Positions 33,946-42,029 of a DNA stretch of 64,000 nt are shown piece by piece. Within the stretch, counting starts at the first letter, position 1, and each line of letters begins with the position of its first letter. The notes beneath the pieces were generated by a model, which worked only from the letters and a program-made list of their open reading frames with translations, had not been told where the DNA came from and ran no database searches. The stretch is from Methylorubrum rhodesianum (GTDB lineage Bacteria; Pseudomonadota; Alphaproteobacteria; Rhizobiales; Beijerinckiaceae), in assembly GCF_014199985.1 (NCBI RefSeq), contig NZ_JACHOS010000011.1, positions 124,001 to 188,000 of the forward strand, read 5' to 3'. A program made the translations under genes and the position numbers.

Positions 33946-35784
33946 TTACGCCGCCCGCAGCGGCCCCGTGCGCTCGTGGAAATCCGGGCCGTTGCTCGTC
34001 TTGGCGACGTAACCGGCGCGGATCACGAAGTCGCCGAAATGCTCGCCCGGCTGCCGGTCCTTGGCGTAGGCGGCAAACAGCGGCTCCAGCGTGTCCTTGA
34101 TCTCGCTGGCCAGCACGTCTTCGCGGTATAGCTTGCTCAGACGCGAGCCGTCGAAGGCAGCACCGAGATAGAGATGGTAGCGCTCGGGGCCGCGGCCGAC
34201 GAGACCGATCTCGGCGATGAAGGGCCGGGCGCAGCCGTTGGGACAGCCGGTCGAGCGGATCGTGATCTCCTCGTCCTGCAATCCGTGGCGGGCGAGGCTC
34301 TCCTCCAGCTCGGTGAGCAGGTCGGGCAGGTAGCGCTCGCTCTCGGCCAGCGCCAATCCGCAGGTCGGCAGCGCGACGCAGGCCAGCGAGCTGCGGCGGA
34401 TCGCGGAGGCGCCCCGAGTCAGACCGTACTCGTCGACCAGCGCATCGATCTCGGGCTTCTTGGCCGCCGGCACGTTGGCGATGATGACGTTCTGGTTGCC
34501 GGTGAGGCGGAAATCACCCTCGTGCACCTCGGCGATACGGCGCAGGCCCGAGAGGAATTGCGGGCCCCCCTCGATGTCCTTGATCCGGCCCGACGGCACG
34601 TAGAGCGTCAGGTGGTGCCGCCCGTCCTCGCCCTCGACCCAGCCGTAGCGGTCGCCGTTGTTCTCGAAGGTGAAGGGTTTGGGCTCGCCGAGCTTCTTCC
34701 CGATGCGCTTCTCGACCTCCGCCCGGAAGGCGTCGAGGCCGAAGCGCTCGATCGTGTACTTGAGCCGGGCGTTCTTGCGGTTCTTGCGGTTGCCCCAGTC
34801 GCGCTGGACCGTCATCACGGCCTCGGCCGCCTTCAGGGCGTCCTCGGGCTTCACGAAGCCGAGCACGTCGGCGGTGCGCGGGAACGTGTCGGTCTCGCCA
34901 TGGGTCATGCCCATGCCGCCGCCGACCGTGACGTTCCAGCCGGTGACCCGGTTCTTCTTGTCGAGGATGGCGATGAAGCCGAGGTCGTGGGCGAAGATAT
35001 CGACCTCGTTCGAGGGCGGCACCGCGACCACGGTCTTGAACTTTCGCGGCAGGTAGGTCTTGCCGTAGACCGGCTCAATCTCCGCCTCGTCCTCGCGGCC
35101 GACCACGCGCTCCCCGTCGAGCCAGATCTCGCGCCACGCGCCGGTCTTCGGCAGCAGGGTGTCGGAGATGTCCTTGGCCAGTTGCAGCGCAGCCTTGTGG
35201 GCACCGGCCTGGGCAGGGTTCGTCGCGGCCATGACGTTGCGGTTCACGTCGCCGCAGGCGGCGATCGTATCGAGCAGCGCCGAGTCGATCGCCGCCATGG
35301 TGCGCTTGAGGTTCGACTTGATCACGCCGTGATACTGGAACGTCTGGCGCGTGGTCGCGCGCAGCGCACCCCCGGCGTAGGTCGTGGCGATGTTGTCGAG
35401 GATCAGCCACTGCTTCGGCGTCACGACGCCGCCGGCGATGCGCAGGCGGATCATGAAGCTGTAGGCTTTCTCGAGCTTCTTCTTGGTGCGTTCCGCCCGG
35501 ATGTCCCGGTCGTCCTGCATGTACATGCCGTGGAATTTGACGAGCTGGCCGTCATCCTCGGAGATCGCGCCGGTGGCGTGCTTGAGGAGCCCATCGGCGA
35601 GCCCGCCGCGCAGGTAGCGGCTGGCGATCTTCAGGTGCTCGTTATGCGCGAGCCCGGCGGCCTTCGCCGCCTCGGCCTCCGTGATCGGGCGATCGGTCGG
35701 CGGCGTCTCGTAGCGGTGCGCGCCGATGCCGGGCGTGTCCACGGCGGGGCCGTCAGGCGTGTCGATCGGCTTGTGGTCGTCCAT
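33946..35784 (-). CDS. cysI: Assimilatory sulfite reductase hemoprotein subunit
   Basis: Six-electron reduction of sulfite to sulfide with siroheme and a 4Fe-4S cluster. From the ATG at 35784 it is 612 residues, with the two ferredoxin-nitrite/sulfite reductase repeats; ATTRQTFQYHGVIKSNLK is the siroheme arginine region. The cluster ligands CVALPTC and STGCPNGCARPF are complete. A GTG at 35802 preceded by GGGGGAGGG is an alternative start adding six residues. Together with the downstream-facing flavoprotein gene cysJ (250 bp upstream, same strand) it makes the NADPH-dependent enzyme. Confidence 0.96.
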   Translation of the reverse strand: MDDHKPIDTPDGPAVDTPGIGAHRYETPPTDRPITEAEAAKAAGLAHNEHLKIASRYLRGGLADGLLKHATGAISEDDGQLVKFHGMYMQDDRDIRAERTKKKLEKAYSFMIRLRIAGGVVTPKQWLILDNIATTYAGGALRATTRQTFQYHGVIKSNLKRTMAAIDSALLDTIAACGDVNRNVMAATNPAQAGAHKAALQLAKDISDTLLPKTGAWREIWLDGERVVGREDEAEIEPVYGKTYLPRKFKTVVAVPPSNEVDIFAHDLGFIAILDKKNRVTGWNVTVGGGMGMTHGETDTFPRTADVLGFVKPEDALKAAEAVMTVQRDWGNRKNRKNARLKYTIERFGLDAFRAEVEKRIGKKLGEPKPFTFENNGDRYGWVEGEDGRHHLTLYVPSGRIKDIEGGPQFLSGLRRIAEVHEGDFRLTGNQNVIIANVPAAKKPEIDALVDEYGLTRGASAIRRSSLACVALPTCGLALAESERYLPDLLTELEESLARHGLQDEEITIRSTGCPNGCARPFIAEIGLVGRGPERYHLYLGAAFDGSRLSKLYREDVLASEIKDTLEPLFAAYAKDRQPGEHFGDFVIRAGYVAKTSNGPDFHERTGPLRAA

Positions 35785-35807
35785 GGCGGTGATCCGTTTC
35801 ACACTCG

Positions 35808-36047
35808 GCCCTCCCCCTCTGCGGGGGAGGGTGGCCCTCGCGTCGGCGAGGGTCGGGAGAGGGGAGCGCCCTGTCCGGAAAAGTCTCGACAACACAGGCT
35901 GCACCCTCTGCGGCGCCGTCGTGCTGCCCCTCTCCCGCCTCGCTGCGCTCGGCACCCTCCCCCCACCCAAATCGGGCTTGCCCGATTTGGGCAACCCTAT
36001 TGCAGACCTTGGGCAAGCCCAAGATCTGTTGGGGGGAGGGTTGGGTG
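35808..36047. repeat. Composite palindromic repeat between cysJ and cysI
   Basis: Outer inverted repeat: CCCTCCCCCTCTGCGGGGG (35810-) against the GGGGGGAGGG end (36031-36040). It encloses two further palindromes: CCCAAATCGGGC-TT-GCCCGATTTGGG (35966-35991) and AGACCTTGGGC-AA-GCCCAAGATCT (36004-36027). It shares its first 60 bp with the repeat at 41861-41996 (CCTCTGCGGGGGAGGGTGGC). Its left end supplies the GGAGGG in front of a possible GTG start of cysI. Confidence 0.7.
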
Positions 36048-36051
36048 AACT

Positions 36052-37839
36052 TCAGTAAACGTCCTGCTGGTAGCGCTTGGCCCGTTCCAGCGAGGCGACA
36101 TGCGCTTCCGCGTCCGCGCGGCTCAGGCCCTTGACGCTCTCGAAGGCCCGCACCACGGCGGCGCGCACGTCACGCGCCATGTTCTTGGCGTCGCCGCAGA
36201 CGTAGAAGTGGGCGCCGCCGTCGAGCCACGCCACCACCTCGGCGGCGTGCTGGTCGATCCGGTCCTGGACGTAGATCTTCTCCGGCTGATCACGGGAGAA
36301 GGCCACGTCGATCTTCGACAGCGAACCATCCTCCAGCGCGTCCTGCCATTCGAGCTGGTACAGGAAGTCGTGGGTGAAGTGACGGTCGCCGAAGAACAGC
36401 CAGGAGCGGCCGGAGGCCTCCGTGGCGCGGCGCTCCTGCACGAAGGCGCGGAACGGGGCGACGCCGGTGCCGGGACCCACCATGATGATGTCGGTCGCCG
36501 GGTCGGCGGGCAGGCGGAAATGCTTGTTGGGCTTCACCCGCACCCGCAGCTTGGCGCCGTTCTTGATGCGGTCGGCGACATGCACCGAGGCGACGCCGGA
36601 GCGGGCGCGGCCGTGGGTCTCGTAGCGCACGGCGGCGATGGTGAGATGCACCTCGTCGCCGACTTCCTTGCGCGACGAGGCGATGGAGTAGGCCCGCGGC
36701 GGCAGCGGCCGGGTCACGGTGTTGAGGTGTTCGGCCGTCAGCTCGGCGGGGAAGCGCTCGATCAGGTCGATCAGGTGGCGCCCCTCGATCCAGGCCTTCA
36801 CCTCGCCGCTCTCCACGAACTTCTGAGCGTCGGCGTGGCCGGTGGCCTTGGCGAAGCGCTCGACGGTGGTGGGCGAGAGCGTGGTGATGTCACGCTCGGC
36901 GAGCAGGGCCCTGCGCAGGCCCTCGTCTCCGGTGAGCCCCGTGGCGCGCAAAATCTCGTCCACGAGCTGCGGGTCGTTCTCCGGGAAAATCTCCAGCGAA
37001 TCGCCGGGCTCGTAGGCCGGTGCTCCGTCCTCGAATTCGAGAGCGAGGTGGATCGTCTCCTTGTCCGAGCGCGAGGAATTGAGGTTCACGTGGTCGATCA
37101 CCTCGACCACCCTCGGCTCGCGGCTGACTTCGCCGTCCTCATCCTCGGCTGCGCCGCGGAAATCGACCGCCACGACATTGTCGGCGGCGGTATCGGCCGG
37201 CGCCAGCGCCTTCAGCGCGCCCTTGATCCAGTCGGCGGCGGGCTTCTCGAAATCGAGGTCGAGGTCGGCGCGGTCGTAGGCGCGTTTGGCGCCGAGGGCC
37301 TCGAAGCGCGCATCGAGCGCCTTTCCGATGGCGCAGAACTCCGCGTAGCTGGTGTCGCCGAGCGCCAGCACGCCGAACTCGACGCCCTCCAGCCGCGGCG
37401 CGGCGTCCGACATCAGCTCACCGTAGGCTCGCACCGCGCGGGCGGGCGGCTCACCCTCGCCCCAGGTCGCGACGATGGCGACGAGCTTGCCCGTCTTGGG
37501 CAGGGTGGCGAGATCGAGATCGGCGAAATCCACGATCTTCGGCTTGAAGCCCTGCTTGCGCGCGAGCTTTCCGACATCGCTGGCGAGCTTTTCCGAATTG
37601 CCCGACTCGGAGGCGAACAGGATCGTCAGCGGCTCGGCCGCTTTCGGGGGGGCCGCCGGGGCGACCGCCGCCGCACCGGATTGGCCGGCGGCCGCATCGA
37701 GCCCCGCGAGGAAGCCCGCGAGCCAAGCGCGCTGGATCGGCGTCGCCGCTCCGAGCGCTGCGTCGAGATGAGCCCGTTCCTGGTCTCCGAAAGGAGCCGT
37801 GCGGGGAAGGAGTGCTTGCCTGGACATCGTGGGTGCCAT
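36052..37839 (-). CDS. cysJ: Sulfite reductase flavoprotein subunit
   Basis: Transfers electrons from NADPH through FAD and FMN to CysI. The 595 residues contain a flavodoxin-like domain (about 70-215, ILFASESGNSEKLASDVGK), an FAD-binding domain (RAYSIASSRKE near the middle) and an NADPH domain (GPGTGVAPFRAFVQERRA, YVCGDAKNMARDV, ending KRYQQDVY). An N-terminal extension of about 70 residues is Ala-rich. Either ATG at 37839 or 37827 could be the start. A 20-bp palindrome shared with the cysH promoter lies 34 bp upstream. Confidence 0.95.
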   Translation of the reverse strand: MAPTMSRQALLPRTAPFGDQERAHLDAALGAATPIQRAWLAGFLAGLDAAAGQSGAAAVAPAAPPKAAEPLTILFASESGNSEKLASDVGKLARKQGFKPKIVDFADLDLATLPKTGKLVAIVATWGEGEPPARAVRAYGELMSDAAPRLEGVEFGVLALGDTSYAEFCAIGKALDARFEALGAKRAYDRADLDLDFEKPAADWIKGALKALAPADTAADNVVAVDFRGAAEDEDGEVSREPRVVEVIDHVNLNSSRSDKETIHLALEFEDGAPAYEPGDSLEIFPENDPQLVDEILRATGLTGDEGLRRALLAERDITTLSPTTVERFAKATGHADAQKFVESGEVKAWIEGRHLIDLIERFPAELTAEHLNTVTRPLPPRAYSIASSRKEVGDEVHLTIAAVRYETHGRARSGVASVHVADRIKNGAKLRVRVKPNKHFRLPADPATDIIMVGPGTGVAPFRAFVQERRATEASGRSWLFFGDRHFTHDFLYQLEWQDALEDGSLSKIDVAFSRDQPEKIYVQDRIDQHAAEVVAWLDGGAHFYVCGDAKNMARDVRAAVVRAFESVKGLSRADAEAHVASLERAKRYQQDVY

Positions 37840-37872
37840 GTCGTCCGCCGGAGCGCCGCTGTCAACGTCGAA

Positions 37873-37892
37873 ACGTCCGTTTTAAAGAACGC
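37873..37892 (-). promoter_or_regulatory. Putative cys operator upstream of cysJ
   Basis: Minus-strand reading GCGTTCTTTAAAACGGACGT. It matches the cysH site GCGTTCTTTATAGCGAACAT in 16 of 20 positions and the dyad GTTC-N8-GAAC. It lies 34 bp before the cysJ ATG, the same distance class as at cysH (40 bp). Confidence 0.7.
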
Positions 37893-37939
37893 CCGGTCGA
37901 GAGAAGAGATTGTTCGCTGTTGCGTCGCAAAAAGGAAGA

Positions 37940-38443
37940 TTATTCCCCAACCACCGCCAGCCTCGGTTCGGAACGCCCGCGCGGCGGGGGAACGGGCAGC
38001 GGCAGGGCGGTCGTGGACTTCACCTTTTCCATGGCGAAGCGCGAGGTCACGTTCTTGAGAGGAAGCGTGGCGATCAGGTTCTTGTAGAAGGTGTCGTAGG
38101 CGGCCATGTCGGCCACGACGACCCGCAGCATGTAGTCGACGTCGCCGGCCATCCGGTAGAACTCGAGCACCTCCGGCATGGCCGAGATGCGGTCGGCGAA
38201 GCGCTCGAGCCAATCCTTGGAATGATCCGCGGTCTCGATCGAGACGAAGACGGTGAGCCCGAGGCCGAGCTTCACCGGATCGAGCACGGCCACGCGCCGG
38301 TCGATCACGCCGTCGGCCTCGAGGCGCTGGATCCGCTTCCAGCAGGGCGTCTGCGAGAGCCCGACCTGCTCGCCGATGGCGGCGATGGAGAGCGTGGCAT
38401 CCTTCTGCAGGAGCGCGAGGATCTTCAGGTCGATCGAGTCCAA
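37940..38443 (-). CDS. Lrp/AsnC-family transcriptional regulator
   Basis: A 167-residue regulator: helix-turn-helix (about 1-60; MDSIDLKILALLQKDATLSI, then VGLSQTPCWKRIQRLEADGV) and an Lrp RAM/AsnC effector domain (about 65-150). I take the TTG at 38443 as start since GGAGAGG lies 5 nt before it and the product begins with the family's D-x-I-D-x-x-I-L; upstream codons are not Lrp-like. The C-terminal tail (LPLPVPPPRGRSEPRLAVVG) is Pro-rich and unusual. The gene is wedged between cysJ and cysH, divergent from cysH, making it a candidate regulator of sulfur assimilation. Confidence 0.88.
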   Translation of the reverse strand: MDSIDLKILALLQKDATLSIAAIGEQVGLSQTPCWKRIQRLEADGVIDRRVAVLDPVKLGLGLTVFVSIETADHSKDWLERFADRISAMPEVLEFYRMAGDVDYMLRVVVADMAAYDTFYKNLIATLPLKNVTSRFAMEKVKSTTALPLPVPPPRGRSEPRLAVVGE

Positions 38444-38628
38444 GGGGCCTCTCCGCAATGAATGGCGAGGATGGTCTCTCGAGGGTCTCTCGGGGCATCC
38501 GGCCATAAGCCCGCCCCGCCACCTCTTTGAGAAGATTCTTTTCTGAACGAGCAACGATCGGCGGCGGCAACCGTTGCCGTGCCATTCGCGCCGCAGCAGT
38601 GGATTGCGTGCGCAGAAGGTCCGACGCC

Positions 38629-38654
38629 TTGACAGCGTTCTTTATAGCGAACAT
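38629..38654 (+). promoter_or_regulatory. cysH promoter with overlapping cys operator
   Basis: A perfect -35 TTGACA (38629-38634) is directly followed by the palindrome GCGTTCTTTATAGCGAACAT (38635-38654; GTTC-TTTATAGC-GAAC dyad). This fills the spacer and covers the -10 position, 40 bp before the cysH ATG, a layout expected for a repressor. Confidence 0.7.
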
Positions 38655-38693
38655 CTCAGGGCTCCGACAAGCAGGCAAATCGAATTTACGCAC

Positions 38694-39503
38694 ATGACCG
38701 CTGCCCTCGTCCGGGCGGCCGGGGATCTCGCCAGGGACATGGCGGGTCTGGACCTCCGGGGGCGTATCCGCCTCGTCGAGGACCGCATCCCGGGCCGGCT
38801 CGTCTTCACCACCAGCCTCGGCATCGAGGATCAGGCGCTCACGCACGCGCTCGCCCTGAACAAGGGCCGCACTGAGATCGTGACGCTCGATACCGGCCGG
38901 CTGTTTCCCGAAACCTACGACGTCTGGACCGAGACGGAGGCCGCCTACGGCATCCGCATCCGCGCCTACGCGCCGGAGCGGGTGGCCGAGGAAGCGTTCG
39001 TTGCGCGCGAGGGCATCAATGGTTTTCGCCATTCGGTCGCCGCACGGCAGGCCTGCTGCGGCTTCCGCAAGGTCGAGCCGCTGGGTCGGGCGCTGGAGGG
39101 CGCGGCGGCGTGGTTCACCGGCCTGCGCGCCGGGCAATCCGCCAACCGGGCCGACACGCCGCTGGCCGAGGCCGACGAGGGACGCGGCCTGATCAAGGTC
39201 AACCCGCTCGCCGATTGGACGCGGGCCGACGTCGATCGCTTCGTGCGCGACAACTTCATTCCCTACAACCCCCTGCACGACCGCGGCTTCCCGTCGATCG
39301 GCTGCGCCCCCTGCACCCGCGCCGTGAAGATCGGTGAGGACGAACGGGCCGGCCGCTGGTGGTGGGAGCAGGAATCCAAGAAGGAATGCGGCCTGCATCT
39401 GCACAGGCCGGAAGGCGACGTGGCGCCCGGGCAGGAAGCCGCCGCTTTCGAGGAGCCGGCGAGCGCCGCCACCTCACGCGAACACAGAAGGGAACTGGTC
39501 TGA
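38694..39503 (+). CDS. cysH: Phosphoadenylyl-/adenylyl-sulfate reductase (APS reductase type)
   Basis: Thioredoxin- or glutathione-dependent reduction of activated sulfate to sulfite. The 269 residues have the PP-loop TTSLGIEDQ, a 4Fe-4S motif CC (121-122) with CAPC (204-207), and catalytic Cys232 in KKECGLH. CC...CxxC is the diagnostic of bacterial APS (not PAPS) reductases. The ATG at 38694 follows the palindromic promoter. The stop overlaps the cysD start (TGATG), so cysHDN is one coupled operon. Confidence 0.95.
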   Translation: MTAALVRAAGDLARDMAGLDLRGRIRLVEDRIPGRLVFTTSLGIEDQALTHALALNKGRTEIVTLDTGRLFPETYDVWTETEAAYGIRIRAYAPERVAEEAFVAREGINGFRHSVAARQACCGFRKVEPLGRALEGAAAWFTGLRAGQSANRADTPLAEADEGRGLIKVNPLADWTRADVDRFVRDNFIPYNPLHDRGFPSIGCAPCTRAVKIGEDERAGRWWWEQESKKECGLHLHRPEGDVAPGQEAAAFEEPASAATSREHRRELV

Positions 39504-40432
39504 TGAGCGCCGCCGTCGCCGCGCCCGCGCGCACCCGCCTGACGCATCTCCAGCGCCTGGAGGCCGAGAGCATCCACATCTTCCGGGAGGCGGTCGCCGA
39601 GGCCGAGAACCCGGTGATGCTCTACTCGATCGGCAAGGATTCCTCCGTGCTGCTGCATCTGGCGCTGAAGGCCTTCGCGCCGGGGCGCCTGCCGTTCCCC
39701 CTGATGCACATCGACACGACTTGGAAGTTCCGCGAGATGATCGCCTTCCGCGACCAGCGCGCGAAGGAACTCGGCCTCGAACTCATCGTGCACACGAATC
39801 AGGAGGGGCTCGCCAAGGGCATCGGCCCGGTCAGCCACGGCTCCGAAGTGCATACCGACGTGATGAAGACGCAGGCCCTGCGTCAGGCGCTCGACAAGTA
39901 CAAGTTCGACGCGGCCTTCGGTGGCGCCCGCCGCGACGAGGAGGCGAGCCGGGCCAAGGAGCGCATCGTGTCGCTGCGCAACGCGCAGCATCGCTGGGAC
40001 CCGAAGCGCCAGCGCGCCGAGCCCTGGCACCTCTACAATTTCAAGAAGCGGCGCGGCGAATCCTTCCGCGTCTTCCCGCTCTCGAACTGGACCGAGCTCG
40101 ACATCTGGCTCTACATCGAGCAGGAAAACATTCCGATCGTCCCGCTCTACTTCGCCGCCGAGCGTCCGGTGGTGGAGCGCGACGGCCAGCTCATCATGGT
40201 CGATGACGACCGCCTGCCGCTGGAGCCGGGCGAGACCCCGCAGAAGCGTCAGGTTCGGTTCCGCACGCTCGGCTGCTATCCGCTGACCGGCGCGGTCGAG
40301 AGCCCGGCCGCGACCCTTCCGGAGATCATCGGCGAGACGCTCGCCGCCCGCACCTCGGAGCGCCAGGGCCGCGTCATCGACAAGGACGGTGCCGGCGCCA
40401 TGGAGCGCAAGAAGCAGGAGGGCTACTTCTGA
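39503..40432 (+). CDS. cysD: Sulfate adenylyltransferase subunit 2
   Basis: Catalytic subunit forming APS from ATP and sulfate. The 309 residues contain the PP-loop [14 protein letters not shown] and the motif [17 protein letters not shown]; the end [15 protein letters not shown] is the family C-terminus. Start ATG at 39503 overlaps the cysH stop. It works as a heterodimer with the GTPase CysN encoded immediately downstream with a 1-bp overlap. Confidence 0.97.
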   Translation: MSAAVAAPARTRLTHLQRLEAESIHIFREAVAEAENPVMLYSIGKDSSVLLHLALKAFAPGRLPFPLMHIDTTWKFREMIAFRDQRAKELGLELIVHTNQEGLAKGIGPVSHGSEVHTDVMKTQALRQALDKYKFDAAFGGARRDEEASRAKERIVSLRNAQHRWDPKRQRAEPWHLYNFKKRRGESFRVFPLSNWTELDIWLYIEQENIPIVPLYFAAERPVVERDGQLIMVDDDRLPLEPGETPQKRQVRFRTLGCYPLTGAVESPAATLPEIIGETLAARTSERQGRVIDKDGAGAMERKKQEGYF

Positions 40433-41844
40433 TGACGATCCATCAGTCTCCGGAAGCGTTCGGCTACGAAGCCTTCCTGCACAAGCACCAGAACAAGGAG
40501 GTCCTGCGCTTCATCACCTGCGGTTCGGTCGATGACGGCAAGTCCACCCTGATCGGACGGCTCCTGCACGACACCAAGCAGATCTTCGACGATCAGGTGA
40601 CGGCGCTGCAGCGCGACTCGCGCAAGCACGGCACGCAGGGCGGCGAGGTCGATCTCGCCCTGCTGGTCGACGGCCTGCAGGCCGAGCGCGAGCAGGGCAT
40701 CACCATCGACGTCGCCTATCGCTTCTTCTCGACCGACCGGCGCTCCTTCATCGTCGCCGACACCCCCGGCCACGAGCAATATACCCGCAACATGGCGACC
40801 GGCGCCTCGACCGCCGACGTCGCCGTGATCCTGGTCGACGCCCGCCACGGGCTGACCCGCCAGACCCGGCGCCACGCGCTGCTGGTCTCGCTGCTCGGCA
40901 TCCACCGGGTCGCGCTCGCCATCAACAAGATGGATCTCGTCGGCTGGTCGCAGGACAAGTTCGAGGCGATCCTCTCCGGCTTCCAGGCGTTTGCCGCGCC
41001 GCTGAATTTTTCCGAGGTGCGGGCGATCCCGCTCTCGGCCAAGAACGGCGACAACGTCGTGCTGCCGGGCACCGCCGCGACCTGGTACGATGGCGTTCCG
41101 TTGCTGCGCTACCTCGAAGAGGTGCCGGTGAAGTCGGAGGAGCGCGCCGCCGCCTTCCGCATGCCGGTGCAGTGGGTGAACCGCCCGAACTCGGATTTCC
41201 GCGGGTTTTCCGGGTTGATCGCCTCCGGCTCGGTGGCGCCGGGCGACGCCGTCACCGTCGCGCCCTCGGGCAAGACTTCGACCGTCGCCCGCATCTTCAC
41301 CGCCGACGGCGATCTGGAGCGGGCGAGCGAGGGCCAGTCGGTGACGCTGGTGCTCGCCGACGAGGTGGACGCCTCCCGCGGCGCGGTGATCGCGACTTCG
41401 GGCGCGCCGCTGACGCTGACCGACAGCCTCGACGTGCGCCTGTTCTGGGCCGCCGAGTCCGATCTCGTCCCCGGCGCCAGCCTGTGGGCCAAGGTCGGCA
41501 CGCAGACCGTGAACGCGGTGGTGAAGGCGGTCCACCGCCGGATCGACCCGGAGACCGGGCAGGCCGGCCCCGCCGACAAGCTCGCGGTCAACGATATCGG
41601 CGACGTGACCTTGACGCTCGACCGGCAGATCGCCGTCGATCCGTATGTCGAGAACCGCGACACCGGCAGCCTGATCCTGATCGACCGCGAGACCACGGAC
41701 ACGGCGGCGCTCGGCCTCGTCCAGACGGTCGCCGCTTCGGGTAACGCCGCCGCTCCGGCGCCGACGGCATCCGAGACAGCGTCGCAGGAGCCCGCCCGCA
41801 GCGGCGGCCTGCTCGCTGGCATCAAGCGGCTGTTCGGCGGGTAG
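40432..41844 (+). CDS. cysN: Sulfate adenylyltransferase subunit 1 (GTPase)
   Basis: GTP hydrolysis by this subunit drives APS synthesis. The 470-residue protein shows G1 GSVDDGKSTLIGRLLHD, G3 DTPGHEQYTRNM and G4 NKMDLVGW, followed by two beta-barrels. It ends with an Ala/Pro-rich tail and GLLAGIKRLFGG. It is CysN only: the APS kinase (CysC) domain found fused in many relatives is absent, consistent with an APS-reductase route. Confidence 0.97.
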   Translation: MTIHQSPEAFGYEAFLHKHQNKEVLRFITCGSVDDGKSTLIGRLLHDTKQIFDDQVTALQRDSRKHGTQGGEVDLALLVDGLQAEREQGITIDVAYRFFSTDRRSFIVADTPGHEQYTRNMATGASTADVAVILVDARHGLTRQTRRHALLVSLLGIHRVALAINKMDLVGWSQDKFEAILSGFQAFAAPLNFSEVRAIPLSAKNGDNVVLPGTAATWYDGVPLLRYLEEVPVKSEERAAAFRMPVQWVNRPNSDFRGFSGLIASGSVAPGDAVTVAPSGKTSTVARIFTADGDLERASEGQSVTLVLADEVDASRGAVIATSGAPLTLTDSLDVRLFWAAESDLVPGASLWAKVGTQTVNAVVKAVHRRIDPETGQAGPADKLAVNDIGDVTLTLDRQIAVDPYVENRDTGSLILIDRETTDTAALGLVQTVAASGNAAAPAPTASETASQEPARSGGLLAGIKRLFGG

Positions 41845-41860
41845 GACACGCATCGAAAGA

Positions 41861-41996
41861 CCCCTCTCCCCTCTGCGGGAGAGGGTGGCCCCCGAAAGGG
41901 CCGGGTTGAGGGGAGCGCCGTTTCCGGAGAGTTCGGAGCCGGCCCCTCTTCCGCCTCGTTCCGCGCGGCAACCTCCCCCGCAGAGGGGGAGGGTTT
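41861..41996. repeat. Palindromic intergenic repeat after cysN
   Basis: Inverted repeat with ends CCCTCTCCCCTCTGCGGGAG and CCTCCCCCGCAGAGGGGGAGG (complement pairing). Its interior GGGAGCGCCGTTTCCGGAG is shared with the 35808-36047 element. It could form a strong hairpin after cysN. Confidence 0.65.
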
Positions 41997-42029
41997 GGCC
42001 GCGGCCCGCTCCCCCGCTAAAATCCCCCG

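Noticed and set aside
38527..38545. AGAAGATTCTTTTCT as an Lrp-binding site
   Set aside because: Short imperfect dyad with only partial similarity to Lrp consensus; kept as a hint but not called.
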